Notes under the pieces: generated by a model
Told to the model about the DNA's origin: nothing
The model's database searches: none
Seen by the model: the letters and a program-made list of their open reading frames with translations, nothing else
Position numbers and translations under genes: made by a program
In this document: positions 23,755 to 35,164 of the stretch, piece by piece
How the letters are laid out: each line of letters starts with the position of its first letter
Numbering within the stretch: the first letter of the stretch is position 1
Assembly (NCBI GenBank): GCA_013339765.2
Contig: CM023456.1
Span: 90,227,516 to 90,291,515 of the forward strand
Direction: 5' to 3'
Source: Haemaphysalis longicornis
Taxonomy: Eukaryota > Arthropoda > Arachnida > Ixodida > Ixodidae
Length of the DNA stretch: 64,000 nt

Positions 23755-26700
23755 AGCGTGACCTAAATAACTTTAAGATCTATAATTTGGCACCAGAGTA
23801 AAAAAAGCATTCTCTCTCAAATATTGCCTCTATAGAACAGAAACTACACAAAGATGCAGCGATTTTGCGTGTTTTTTTTTTTTTGTAGTGCATGTCAAAT
23901 TTTGTGAGGTGAAGTCCCTTTTCGTTAGGATACTGGATATTCTTGTGGAGATTCAAAGTCATTTTCTACAAGGATGCAGGATTTTGTTATGTGAAAGTAT
24001 ACAAATACTCTTTGAGGTGTGGTTGCGCGGTAAATATTGATTACTGCCGTTTCATGTCGGGAACAAAAGCGGCATTCCTGCCCTTAGGCCGTTTCAGCTG
24101 AATACAAGTCGAGCCATCCTTCCATTGCAGAAATTTCCCACTTCATACAAACAGAAGCCGTCAGGAAGCTGTGTCATGTCAAACGACTCTTGTCTGTATT
24201 ATGGCAAAAGCCTGAGTGCCTAATTCTGAGAAAAATATTTATTGTTGTTGAAGTAATCCGGCTAGAAAATGGCCGCCACTGTAAACAGTACCGAAAAACA
24301 TGTTGGTATACTGGTAGCATTTCCACCCATGTCTGCATAATAGCAGCCTAGTTCTGTACGCAGTAAGCAGTCTGCACACGTTGCAAATGTAGAACAAATG
24401 TTGCAGTTGTTCCTTCCTTCGGGACACATGCACATTTCGGGCATTGGCAAGGAGCAGGGAGCTTGAAATGGAAGTATTGCCCCATTCAGCAAAGTCACAA
24501 GGCTATCTTTGGAAATATGACAGTTGTGGAATAGTGGATGTTCGTGACATCTGAACGTGATGGCATGTGAGTAGAGCTGGTACACATTATGCGCACCGAA
24601 CACTGATTGTACTGGAGGTTGGAAGTCTGCAAGTCTGCATGGTGGCCTAATTTGTTCAGTAAGGTGAAGAAACCAAAGCGAAGACAGCGAATTGAAAGAA
24701 GATGTGGTAGGAAACAAGTTGCTAATAAGTGTCGCCAGGATTTCGCCTCAAAGCACGCAAGCAGTCCCAAGTGCACCAATGTACGTTCACTCCCTACCGT
24801 CTCTTGCAGTGCTGTAAGGTAATTCCTGCAAAGCAGCAACAAGTTGTGAAAAAATTTAAATCATGTAGTTGATTCAGAAACCTTTCCTAATTCTTCGGAA
24901 ATGCCAAGTTTTTCCAGTTGCTATAATGTGCAAAGGATTTGTTGTTCAAGATGTACGTTTGTCTTCCGCGCAGAAAACCCCAAACGGCGGGTTATATTTT
25001 CACAAGCGTTCCAGCTTGAGCGTATCTTCTTAACAGCATGCCTGCAACCGAAATGAGGAACAGACAAGCTTGTCATTGTTTTGTAAAAATTCTCAATTCT
25101 CACCATAGCCTGAAACTAATTAGAGAACCAACGCGGCAGGACCATACAAAGCCTGCCCATTATTAGCACATGGCAGAGCGTACATTAAAAAGGCTTCAGT
25201 CAGGGCACTTAGCGCAACGCAGAGGCAAAACCCTGCCAGAACTCCTTCACTGATCGGTATCATTTTTACTGTTTTTGGTGATTGTAGAGCCGTAGTGCGA
25301 AACTTTTATCTCATCCTGCATCGTGTGTTTTGCTTTAGCCTAAACCCAGAACTACAAAATGTAGGGAAGCTGCTTTTTAATTTCCAGATTATCGGTTTTT
25401 CAACAAAACCCGCCACGGAAAGATACTGTGGTATATAACGCGATCAGACAGAGGACCGTTATGGATTCAGCAAGGTCGATTGATTGCTACAAATGTTTGT
25501 CGAAAAGTCTTATGGGCAGTAGAGATAAGTGTTTCGCCTCATCTGGGGGAAAGAAATAAAAGATATATCAAGTTTTCAGAAGTTCTTTTGTATTTGAAAC
25601 CTTCTCTCTTAAACATCTACTTTGATAACCAAACATGTTATTTTTTGTTCTTCAAGGCGTTCTCTGATTGCTTGACAGGCTCATCACCTCCACGTGTGAA
25701 ACTCTTTTGTTTATCAAACAAGGGTTGAGTCCTTCTCCGAACTACTAGCTTTTTCTCCAGGCTTCACTGTGTTTTGTTTCGCAATATGTACCCAGAAAAT
25801 CTGGAAGAGTTAGCCAAGGACCGCTCATGTCCTAAGTACTCCATGCCAACACCCCGCCGGCACTCACGTGAGTGATCTAAAAAGAAAGAATAAACGCTTC
25901 GTTCACTCCTACACTACGTGTCCCCTTCGTTCTTCCTTTCTAGCCTATTTTCGTCTTTGCTCACTTTCTTGCGTGCTGGTTCATTCGTTCAGAACTTCCT
26001 TTTCGCAGTCTAGATTCTGTACTGTTTCCCACAAGAAGGCGTGATGTCCCAGTCTTTACCGCCACTTTAAGGAAGAGCGCAAATGAAGCCAAACAATAAG
26101 TCCGAAATTTCTATCTACTCCACTCGCATCACGTCGCTTGCATTGTCTTATTTCAGTGGCTGCACCGCTCGCTGTGCACCTTTTTTCCAAACAAAAAAAA
26201 CGAAGAGTATTACGTCAGCATAGATTAAGGGTTGTTTTAAATAATGTCGCCTTCACCGAGATGTCTTCTTTAAATTAGGACTGCGCTTTTTATTCAAAGT
26301 AGCGTTAGCGATAGTTTTTGTTAATTCTGGCAAAAATATTACTGACGCCAATTCACTCCGAACAAGACGCAAGGAATAGTTGCGTTTAACACTTCACAAA
26401 GCGTATTTTTATGAAAAAATGGTGTGTAGGTCCCAGATGCAACATGGGGCGTTAACAAACTTTTTCATAGGAATGTGTCGAAAAGACCAATTAGCATCTG
26501 AATTTCGAGCGTCAACCAGTGAGCGCGTTAGTCGGGAGATTATAAGTTTAAGGGAACAATATAACCTAGATGCATGCCTTGCACTCTCGCTTTCAAGAAG
26601 AACATGTCAAAACCTTAACTTTATTAAGAACTAGGGGAAGTTAATCGAATTTTTTCCTCTACACGTCCAAGTAATTTGAAAGTTCTTGGCAGAGAAATGA

Positions 26701-27629
26701 CGACTAGGCTCCTGGGTTTTCCGAATGGTGGAATGTGCAGCGCTTAGGGCGTCAAATTTTTTCGGGCGTTTTCCAGATTTCTGCGCTTACAGGTGTACGG
26801 CACACCCCATAAAAGCTTTGAATCGCTTCGGTCATTTCCTCTGTTGTAGTCGACACACAGAAACGCGACTGTTCCCCCTGCAGTTTATCCCTAAAAATAG
26901 GGATAGACCTTACTCCACGCGACATTAGCATCCGGGTGTAAGTATTGGGGGCAATATCACCGTGTTGATGTTTTACATCTTTGTCGTAATTTGGAAATTG
27001 AAACTCAGAATTTCATCAAGAAAGGTGTAGTTTGAACGAAGATGACGTACACACCGCTGAGGAAAGACTTGCTGTGGTTTATCATCCTTCTCTATTGTGC
27101 AAACGTTTGGTCACCCATATTTTTAGTGTACCGATAATGTAGAGTAATATACTTGCTGAAGTTTGCAGTGAATTGAACATTTTAGGTGTTCAGTCGCAGA
27201 TGCATGCAGTTACAATTTCCTACGACTTAGTTGTTTTGTTGCGCTGTGTATGCATTTCTCAGAATGTTTTAGAACAATTTCGTTTCAATAAAAATGACGC
27301 TTGTACGAAATGATACGCTGTTATATTGTAAAATAAAGACGTTTACGATCTGGGGCACCCGGGTTTTGTTTCGGAGGCCACATAACCGTACTTAGGGAAG
27401 GGGAACGAGGGACGAGACGAGGCGAACAAGCATGAGTGACTGGTCGACCCTCCGTCATGTAGTGTGTGCCCTGCAACGCTGCGTACGGGCCGTTCACGTA
27501 GACAGTTGAGATTCCTTCCCCGCATACAGCACATCGGTTAAATACGGAAAACAATTGTTGCGTGCAAGGGTGCGCGCTTCGTCTTTGCGCGGTAGGGTTG
27601 TGCGGCCGACAGTGAGCAGTATCTGTCTT
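23755..27629. other. unassigned sequence
   Basis: No gene is called. The minus-strand frame 24262-24717 (151 codons) is cysteine-rich near its end (CMCPEGRNNCNIC) but matches nothing I recognise and has no clear start or splice signals. The remainder is anonymous. Confidence 0.4.
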
Positions 27630-27672
27630 CTTCTCCCCATCAGCATCATCTTTATTATCATCACAATCACCA
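27630..27672 (-). repeat. ATC/GAT-rich tail-like stretch
   Basis: On the minus strand the run reads gatgataataaagatgatg. This resembles the (GATGAT) tail of the RTE element that ends at 29490, but no RTE coding sequence lies next to it on this strand. It may mark a heavily truncated copy. Confidence 0.35.
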
Positions 27673-27699
27673 TACTTTTAATTTCGCAACAAGCTCTTT

Positions 27700-27821
27700 C
27701 TTGTAGGCTAGGCGCGAGGCACACAGGATGAGACAAGAGATGGGACGAGGACGAGCGCTAGTCCTCGTCCTCGTCCCATCTCTTGTCTCGCCCTGTATCT
27801 GCCTCGCGCTTAGTCTACAAG
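27700..27821. repeat. fold-back palindrome with ~56-bp arms
   Basis: The left arm 27700-27755 and right arm 27764-27821 are inverted around the 8-nt centre cgctagtc. The inner 26 positions of each arm, ending at gacgaggacgag, pair perfectly. The outer part keeps cgcgaggc and cttgtag with a few mismatches and a 2-base gap. Like the insertion at 7776-8020, this looks like two identical element ends joined head to head. It lies just upstream of the truncated RTE LINE. Confidence 0.85.
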
Positions 27822-27844
27822 AATACATCACCAACAAGCCCAAC

Positions 27845-28365
27845 TTTACACTCTCGTCAAATATCTGTTCTGTCTCTTTTGGGTAAAATATGTGACAGAC
27901 CGAATATGAAAGGCCTGCTTGTTCAACCTCATGAAGAAGGAGGGTTTCGTAAAGGGTATTCAACAATCGATCAGATTTACGCAGTGAATCAGGTGATATA
28001 GAAATGTCGGAGTATACTCCAGCTCTATACATAGCCTTCATAGAGTGTGAGAAAGTATTTGACTCGGCCAAAACCTCAGCAGTCATGCCGGCATTGCGGA
28101 ATCAGGGTGGAGACGAACATTACGTGGGAATACTAGAGGATATCTGCAATCGGTCCGCAGCTACCGGAGTCCTACATCAGGAGAGCAGTAAAATAACTAT
28201 AAGGAAGGGCGTTAGACAAGGAGACATAATCTCTGCAATGTCATTCACAGCATGCTTTCGCTGGGTATTAAGAACATTGGACTGGAAACACGTGAAGGCA
28301 CACTTGAATGATGAATGACATGAGCAAGCGCCCCTTCGTGATAGATGAACGTAATTGCGCTGACT
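27845..28365 (+). pseudogene. RTE reverse transcriptase, N-terminal and palm fragment
   Basis: The first frame (to about 28000) reads ISVLSLLGKI and then GGFRKGYSTIDQIYAVNQ, matching the RT fingers region. A frameshift near 28000-28004 leads to the next frame, with ALYIAFIECEKVFDS (palm block holding the first catalytic Asp position, here E-C-E in place of D-Y-E) and IRKGVRQGDIIS followed by FTACFRWVLRTLDW. The FADD catalytic block that should follow is eroded. Downstream of a stop and shift the sequence reads RPFVIDE, so FADD appears as FVID. The enzyme would have copied LINE RNA at nicked DNA. This copy cannot be functional. Identification is from well-known family motifs. Confidence 0.85.
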
Positions 28366-28462
28366 ATGTTACTCCGCTCAAGGCTGGAAAAGCAAATGCA
28401 GAATCATTGAATACTAAATCAGAATAAGCAAGTGTGAGCTTCGTGGTGCAAGCATCGGCTCT

Positions 28463-28895
28463 GATCTAAGCGGTTTGATATAGACAAGGCACCATTTACG
28501 GTTGTTTAATTTAATTTACCGATCAGCTGCGCGGCATATCTGCAGGCCTGGGCATTACCAAAAAGCGTGCTTCCCCTGGTGTACGCGCTGCATATGCGCC
28601 AATTTGAGTGTTCCACAATTTTTGCTGCAAGTTATCTCATAATTCCTCTTCAACGGGAACGCAGAATAATCCTGTTGCTAAACACGATGTAGCAGATCAG
28701 CCGGCGACGACGCGCCGAAAGTTGGAAGCGACGCTGGGAATCGACGGCGGCGTCCGACTTTCACCCACGACGCGCGCTAGCCTAATTTTGCTGAGTTGTT
28801 AAGGGGGGACGAACAACGTTGCTTCAAGCACAGTAGAATCATGGGCCTGTATTCTATAGTAACGCTCAAGAGCATCGCTAGATCTAAGCGGTTTG
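28463..28895. mobile_element. insertion inside the RTE copy, flanked by direct repeats
   Basis: The 15-mer gatctaagcggtttg occurs at 28463-28477 and again at 28881-28895, with further partial matching upstream (agcatcg). These are the expected target-site duplication of an insertion of about 400 bases. The inserted DNA includes a GC-rich part (28700-28790) with cgacgacgcgcc. I do not recognise the family and see no poly(A), tRNA-like head or terminal inverted repeats. A local duplication of host sequence is an alternative. Confidence 0.5.
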
Positions 28896-28935
28896 GCTAG
28901 GCGTGGTACGCGAATATATCTACTGAGGCCAAGTT

Positions 28936-29460
28936 ATGACTCCGGATCCCATCAATGCAGCAGAGATAATTAGGACAAGAATGAGGTGCAGTGCAATGAA
29001 TGGCAGCCTAATAATTTTCCTGAAGAAGAAAGCGTATAACAGCACCATATCACCAGTGCTCACCCACGGGGCAGAAACTTGGGGGCACACTACAAGGGTT
29101 AACTTAACTTTAGGACGACTCAGCGAGCAAAGGAACGGAAGATGATATGTGTAACGTTATGGGACAAGGAAGAGAGCGGAGTGGGTCAGGGAACAAACGT
29201 GTGCTAAGGTCATATTACTAGAAGTTAAGAAGAAATGGGCGTGAGAAGGGCATGTGTTGCGAAGGCAATATGACAGTTCGTCATTAGGTGAGAAGAGTGG
29301 ATCGCTAGAAAAGGGATGCATGAGAGGAGGCTGCACAAAAAGTTAGGTTGGCAGATTAGATAACAAAGTTTACGGAGGAAAATTAGCCGCATATAGCACA
29401 GGACCGGGATAATTATAGATATATGTGAGGACTTTGCCCTGTAGTGGGGGCAGACAGGAT
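28936..29460 (+). pseudogene. RTE ORF, C-terminal fragment
   Basis: The frame from 28936 reads KKKAYNSTISPVLTHGAETW, the conserved post-RT block in which VLTYGAETW is usual. After frameshifts, further recognisable pieces follow: ERKMICVTLWD and near the end EDFALxWGQTG, which resembles the EDFALQWADTG-type terminus of this family. The stop is followed at once by the simple-sequence tail. Several shifts and stops make this a pseudogene. Confidence 0.75.
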
Positions 29461-29490
29461 GATGGTGATGATGACGATACTGATGATGGG

Positions 29491-32400
29491 AGAGAGGTTA
29501 GGATAATCGGTTCCGTTCGCCCTGCCTGTACGTTTTCACAGTGAACGTATTTTCTTACTCAGTACTAACCTAATCACTACTAGGGTAACTATTGTGCTGA
29601 TATTTCTGCTGTTTTGCTAAGTAGGTGTGCGTAACACATGTGTCTACGTCGAGGTCCACAACCTATTCGCTATGTATACGTTTACCAAGCACGAATCATC
29701 GGCCTGTACTGGTCAGGGGTTCTGTGGTGGTCCTGCATTCTGGGGCAGACTGTTGGAGTTGAAGTCAAAGCAGGTTTTAACAAATATTTTTTCAAACTTT
29801 ACTTTGTGTACGATGACGTCATTCACAACATGCATTTTCTGGTTTTCATCCTGTCAGCAGTCGTTAAGTTTTCTTGTCCCTTTGAGTATCATTTTTTCGG
29901 CACTTTTGTTTGTCATGGACACCCGAATTGCGGCCGACATAGCAAACTATGCCTTCGCATTAAAAAAACGCTGACCGGATTTGGCTTAGCACGCGTTTGG
30001 TATGTCGAGCTGTGGCAAAAGCAAACTTATTCTAAGTGTGAAAGCTACCTGCAAAAGGACAATGTGGATTCCAATAACGGTCTTCGCGAAAACTAATTCC
30101 TGGATCTGACAACTTCCCCTCTGCCTTTATTGCTTTCTCGTCGGCAGGACACTCATCCCTAACGTTTGTTTTTTTATTTTAACTACTGGTGTATTTCTGT
30201 CTATGTCCTTTTCTTGGCCTTAACCGCTCCGAGGTTCTAACCAGCTTGTGTATTATCAGCGGCACCAAAAATTTTGTGATATAATGCATGGTTATTGTCT
30301 TATTCCTAATTGTTTGTCCCACTATTTACAGAAGCGTTTCCTGTTTACTTCTTAGGGAAAGATTGCCTGTTTCACAAATACCTGCAGCGTTTCTTTGGCT
30401 TCAATAACTGGCGTAGTGGCAGCGACCGTACACAAAAAATAGCAACAAAAAATGTGGCGCTATTCTGCCATCTGGGAGTATAGCTTGGATGCTTCCAAGT
30501 GTGCAGAACTTAATAAAGCATCCTGGATGACTCTGAAATAGAGTCCAAGAAAGATGCCTGGCTGAGAACTCCGCTGCTGTCGTGCTGTACGTAAGAAAGG
30601 TACGGCGCACATGCTAAGACCGAGCTAGGTTCTGCAGGTGCATATGAATCCAAAAATATGTGGGCTTATTTTGTGATCATGGTGACTACGTTTCCGCGTT
30701 AGGTAAAGCAGCAGATGGCCTCTGAGAAGTTTTGATGCTCTGCGTTTCTAGAAATCATTGTCAAAACAAGATACCGTTGTTCAGTTTTAACCGGGCATGA
30801 ACTTTTTCTGAGCTGGGCAGTACGATGACGCAGGCCTGCACACAACGACGGCAGGGTTTTTTACTTAAAATATTTCACCTAAAATGCTTCAGAATGCCGA
30901 CACGCAGACCACACATACCATGCCTGAGACATTGTTTTGGACGCTAGCAAAAACAGTTGAATTCCCTACAGTGTGCTTTGGAGCCAAATCTTGCCAGTCA
31001 TTTTGGAGGCTCCAACTCCCCTTATTGCTCAGCTTTGCATTGTACTTTAATGCACTCAAACCACACCTCTGGGTAGCCAAAAGAGGAACGGAAGGCAGCA
31101 GTAGCAACCTTTAAATCGCGTTACGTAAAGGTTATTCTATTATTACTATGCTCACAGCCTTACCGCGTCAAAATGCCACCTCGTCACTATGACAGCACAT
31201 TTATGACCTTGATAATTTATCTTGCGTCAATCGTATCAGCAGCCCACATTTGTATTGTTTTTATTTTTACCACTCACTTCGCTCAAAGCACTACATTGGC
31301 TGATAACACATCTTTCTTTTGCCGGACTTCTTGCCTGGCAATGCACATGCGAAATACCTTAATGTTTTATGGGTACCTCCATAAAATGGAAGAAATACAA
31401 AACAGGACGGCAGGAAGACAAGTGAACAATATTGTTGTCCACCTCATTTTGACTTCTCCAGCGTTATGCAAGCCACCCGCTGCACCGCTTCTACTTCCGG
31501 AGCAGATGAAAAGGAAACCACTGCTTTTTTAGATGCCCAAGGATGGAGGAACACCATAGAGTACTCAGTGCATGAAGCAACTTGTTCAATAAATATTTTA
31601 ACATTTAATGTGTTGAAAAGTTTGAACAATTTTTACGTCCAGGAGCGAAGAAGGTCATTGCCCTCAGTCGTTTAGATGAGCAAATTTACAGCGTCTCTCC
31701 CGCAGCAAAAAACCTTGATGTCAGCCATAATTTCAACCACTCCTACCAACTCGTCAAAAACGGATAATGTCTAAAAATTAAAAATAGGCAGACGGAAAGG
31801 AAAGGTTGACAGTAAAAAAGAGTAAACTAAAGGCAAAGGTCCAAGGCCAGGGAAAGACAAAATAAAATTTTCCATTAGGCCGGTTCCCTGCACGCCAGCG
31901 TTTTTACATCTTCAATCAGGAAAACCTATCTTTTCACAACATGGTAGAGGGTGAGTAGAGCAGACAACAGAAACTGGGGTAGAAAGGAAAAGACGCCGAA
32001 ACGCAAGGACAGAGTGAATAAGACAGCACGCGGCGAATGGTCCAATCAAGCATCCAGGAAATAAACATAAAAGAGCATAGATACGCAGTGAGCAGAAAGA
32101 TTAGGCAATCGGTGCGAGCAAAAAAATTAAAAAACAAACACTGCGGAACGGTGGACGCGCAATGGCCATGTCTTGGCTGTTATTGCGGAGGGAATGCATG
32201 AGACGGGATCAGGCGCACCAGAGAAGGCCTGTAGCGTAGCTTATACTGGGCCAACGCTGCAAGAAGCACGAGCGAAAGACACTTAACAAGGAACAAGATA
32301 CAGAGAAAAATATAATATTTTTAGTTACAAGAAGGACGAATAATTAGATGGGGGGCGTGTGGAAGGCATCTCGGGGACGACAACTTGAGGGAATTACTTC

Positions 32401-33885
32401 CTGGGGAATATGCCTTCCATTTACATGAACACCCCAAACAATCAAAACATTCTTCTTTCCTAGAACAGCCAGCTGAGCCGCTCTCCAGCAGCAGGGCGAG
32501 AATTCGAATATATCATAGTTAGAAGCGTTGTTTTCTGAACTGCATATTTAAGGCGAAAGTTTATATGCTTCGGGTTTCGTGCATTTTCAGGTGAGCGAGA
32601 AACCCTCAGCAACGCTAACTTTATCACTAATTCTCCTGCAAAAAAACTGTCACCAGAAAAACCTAATTGTCCTCTAAGACATCCCTGTCGCTACTTCATG
32701 TTTTATTTACTTGTAACTGTTGCTTCCCAGTGAAGCTGTAAAGGTTACAGAATGAGTGTCTGATGTCACCTTCATCGGAGGTACTACGTATAAAAAAACC
32801 AAAACTAGGTCGCAAACGTTACGGCACAATTGGCCTTTAAGACGACTAAAACTATTTGCTTCGGTTCTTTACCCTCTCCAATTATTTCAGAAAGGCTTAT
32901 TTCACACTTTATGGAAATCCCGTCTGCTGTCACAATTAGACATGGACGGGAGGAGTATGTTCAGTGAAAAAGCCGTACCTGTTGTGTTGTAAATGGCCGC
33001 AAAAACGACTCTGTCATTACGCCTAGTTTGACCACTGGTAGTGATTAGTTCATTCAGAGTAAAGTCGTCAACGTTGAAAAAGCGCCGTCTACTTTCGCTA
33101 CAAGGTCATCAACACCAAGTGTATGGTTACAGAAAAACGTCTGTAACTTCTGTTTCGTCGAAACTGTCGGAACAAAAGTCACGCGATACCTGGCCCCTGA
33201 AAAGGCTCTATCTCTAATGCAAGTTTCATTTACTTTTCGTAGTTAGTTGAGAATAGCGTGCTAGTACCTACGTCAAAAATTATCTCTCCCATCTGTGCCG
33301 TGTGCAATAGATGGCCTCGGTGATCTTCCACGTTCGCAGAGTGAAAGGGGACATGTTTCGGTTTCTAACTTGTCACTGCTGTCAATTTAGGACACTTGTG
33401 TGCGGAGGACATCGCGCTACTGGCGGATAGCGTGATTTGTGCGCTGACTGCTCACTTGTTTCTATAAGGAGGTATATTGGCCTGCACAAGAATTTATCAG
33501 GCCTTTTTTTAGGCAGCGGACATTTCACGATTACGGGAATAGTGTGTTAGTAAACAGTAACCAGCAAGTGCTCCGCTAATACCGCAGCAGAGCTTCATAC
33601 CAATATTCCGTTCTCGACCGTCCTAAAAATTATGACAAGTACACGGAAACTTGTAATATTTAACACAAAGCACGATTGAACTGGTATAAGTCCAACGTTG
33701 CTGATGCTTAGGTGGTGTAGGCTGTTTAATATTTTACCTCTGATTGCAGGATTTGATATATGCACCGAGCGTTTTGGGCCTATCTGTCTTGCATATATTC
33801 ATTCGATTGCATTGATTGTCCAGCCTTATCCGCCACTGTTATACACACAGGATACAGAGTCTTAATGAAAACACCGTACTGCTCA
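29491..33885. other. unassigned sequence
   Basis: I see no gene. Two overlapping plus-strand frames at 29627-30096 (115 and 152 codons) and one at 31173-31532 (119 codons, hydrophobic start) have no recognisable motifs or convincing splice context. Confidence 0.45.
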
Positions 33886-33925
33886 AATGGGGCTTTTTAA
33901 GGTGAATACCTTAAGTGCCCCATTA
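33886..33925. repeat. hairpin just upstream of a LINE end
   Basis: The arms aatggggctttttaaggt and accttaagtgccccatt pair with one internal interruption around the loop gaat. It lies immediately before the truncated 5' edge of the CT-tailed LINE. Confidence 0.7.
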
Positions 33926-33933
33926 TTCAAAGA

Positions 33934-35070
33934 ATGATCGTTCTTCTTCGGTCAAGAAAATGGCAGCAGCTGCATGGAGGAAATACACATTTGTGTGACG
34001 AAGCCGAATTTGAGCCTTGTCGCCACCCTAGCAACCTAAATGTATCCGAGCTTATCGAAGGGCACCAATCAAGCCAACGACTCCATTTAATACAAAATCC
34101 TGCTGGACTAGCCCTCTTAAACACCCTCCATATGGCTTACCCGCAGTATACTGCCTCGCAGCCGTTCCCTGACACTTGGAGGAATAACATAAAGCTTCGC
34201 TCTTTACTTAAAATTATCCACCTCTATCCTTGCCGCCCACAAGCCCCACGCCAAGCACATAAGAATATTTATGAACATTGAACAGATATTGCGTATACGC
34301 ATGCCAGTACCAACACGAATCATCAACGCAAAGTAGCCACAGTCATCACAAAGGGCACACTCACAACTTGTGCAGTAATAAATAAATCATCGACTTGGGT
34401 CGCCGAAGTGTTAGCTATCCCTTTATCCGTCATACACATGAAGTACACAATCATTATTACGTATTCTCAAGCTGCCTGAGAAAGCATCTTAGCCCGGAGG
34501 CTGCCCGCTTCTACTTTAAAACTACTCTCGCCAAATCAAACCCGCCGGAAAGTCAATAGCATCTTGACTCCTGGCCTTTCCTCACTGACGAGCAACAACT
34601 TTGCTCATCAGCGAGCCTGCACCCACTCTCTCCAGCCTTCCTAGGAGACCCCACCATACCTCGCGCTCGTAACATATTATGCCATAACGCAGTATTACCG
34701 GTTCGGCAGACAACACGTGTCTCCCCTTCACCCTGAACTCTCCAAGGAAGAAGAAATGCTACACCAGACAACAAACTAATTGCTTTCCTCACCTCGTTCG
34801 TCCGCATTGTATGTGTTCATGTAAATACTCTGCTGAATGCCAGTTCTGTTCACAACCCGGAACTCTACCTCATAATTTAATACCGTGGGAGCGCAACCCT
34901 CCAACCCGCCTCTCCTATTCCATTTTCCCACCTCTCCACTGTGGGACAACGTGGGGACCAGCGGCCATCTGGACGTCCAGCACCTCCTGGTATCCAGATC
35001 AAATGGTTTCTTCTCATCTTATGGGTTTCCAAACTAGAGAACCACTCCCCCTTCAGAATGCTCAAATAAA
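33934..35070 (+). pseudogene. LINE ORF2 C-terminal part with RNase H
   Basis: The frame opens with NVSELIEGHQSSQRLHLIQN and AGLALLNTL, a segment that links RT and RNase H in these LINEs. The RNase H domain follows with frameshifts: AYTHASTNTNHQR, VVTKGTL-type strand VITKGTLTTC, SSTWVAEVLAIPL, IITYSQAA and TPGLSSL. The usual catalytic Asp positions read His (YTHA) and Tyr (ITYSQAA), and a stop interrupts the domain, so it is inactive. The C-terminus keeps CQFCSQPGTLPHN, a zinc-binding-like motif typical of these ORFs. The element would have encoded nuclear or ribonucleoprotein machinery for target-primed reverse transcription. Confidence 0.75.
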
Positions 35071-35072
35071 TG

Positions 35073-35074
<2 letters not shown>

Positions 35075-35162
<88 letters not shown>
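35075..35162 (+). repeat. (CT)n microsatellite, LINE tail
   Basis: A pure CT run of 88 bases starts 4 bases after an aataaa signal and the end of LINE sequence. It therefore looks like an expanded LINE tail. It also inflates open frames through it on both strands (SLSLS and RERE), which are not genes. Confidence 0.9.

Positions 35163-35164
<2 letters not shown>

Larger units (their letters stand above)
27845..29490 (+). mobile_element. 5'-truncated RTE-clade LINE with 3' tail
   Basis: The element keeps pieces of the reverse transcriptase, loses its catalytic region, is split by an insertion at about 28478-28880, and resumes with the C-terminal part of the ORF before a GATGAT-like tail (about 29456-29490). 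The order of the conserved blocks matches endonuclease-reverse transcriptases of the RTE clade. Without its 5' end, endonuclease or intact frame it is a dead copy. Its 3' boundary is at the tail, as expected for target-primed reverse transcription. Confidence 0.8.
33934..35162 (+). mobile_element. CT-tailed LINE, I-group with RNase H, 5'-truncated
   Basis: A 3' fragment of about 1.2 kb contains the end of the reverse transcriptase ORF, a decayed RNase H domain, a Cys/His-bearing C-terminus, aataaa (35065-35070) and a (CT)n tail. RNase H in a LINE ORF points to the I group (I, R1, LOA relatives). Two further 3' ends with the same tail type lie at 37665-38005 (minus) and 55260-55511 (plus). Confidence 0.75.

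Noticed and set aside
24262..24717. 151-codon cysteine-rich minus-strand frame
   Set aside because: No recognised domain, start context or splice sites, and its length is within what 64 kb gives by chance.
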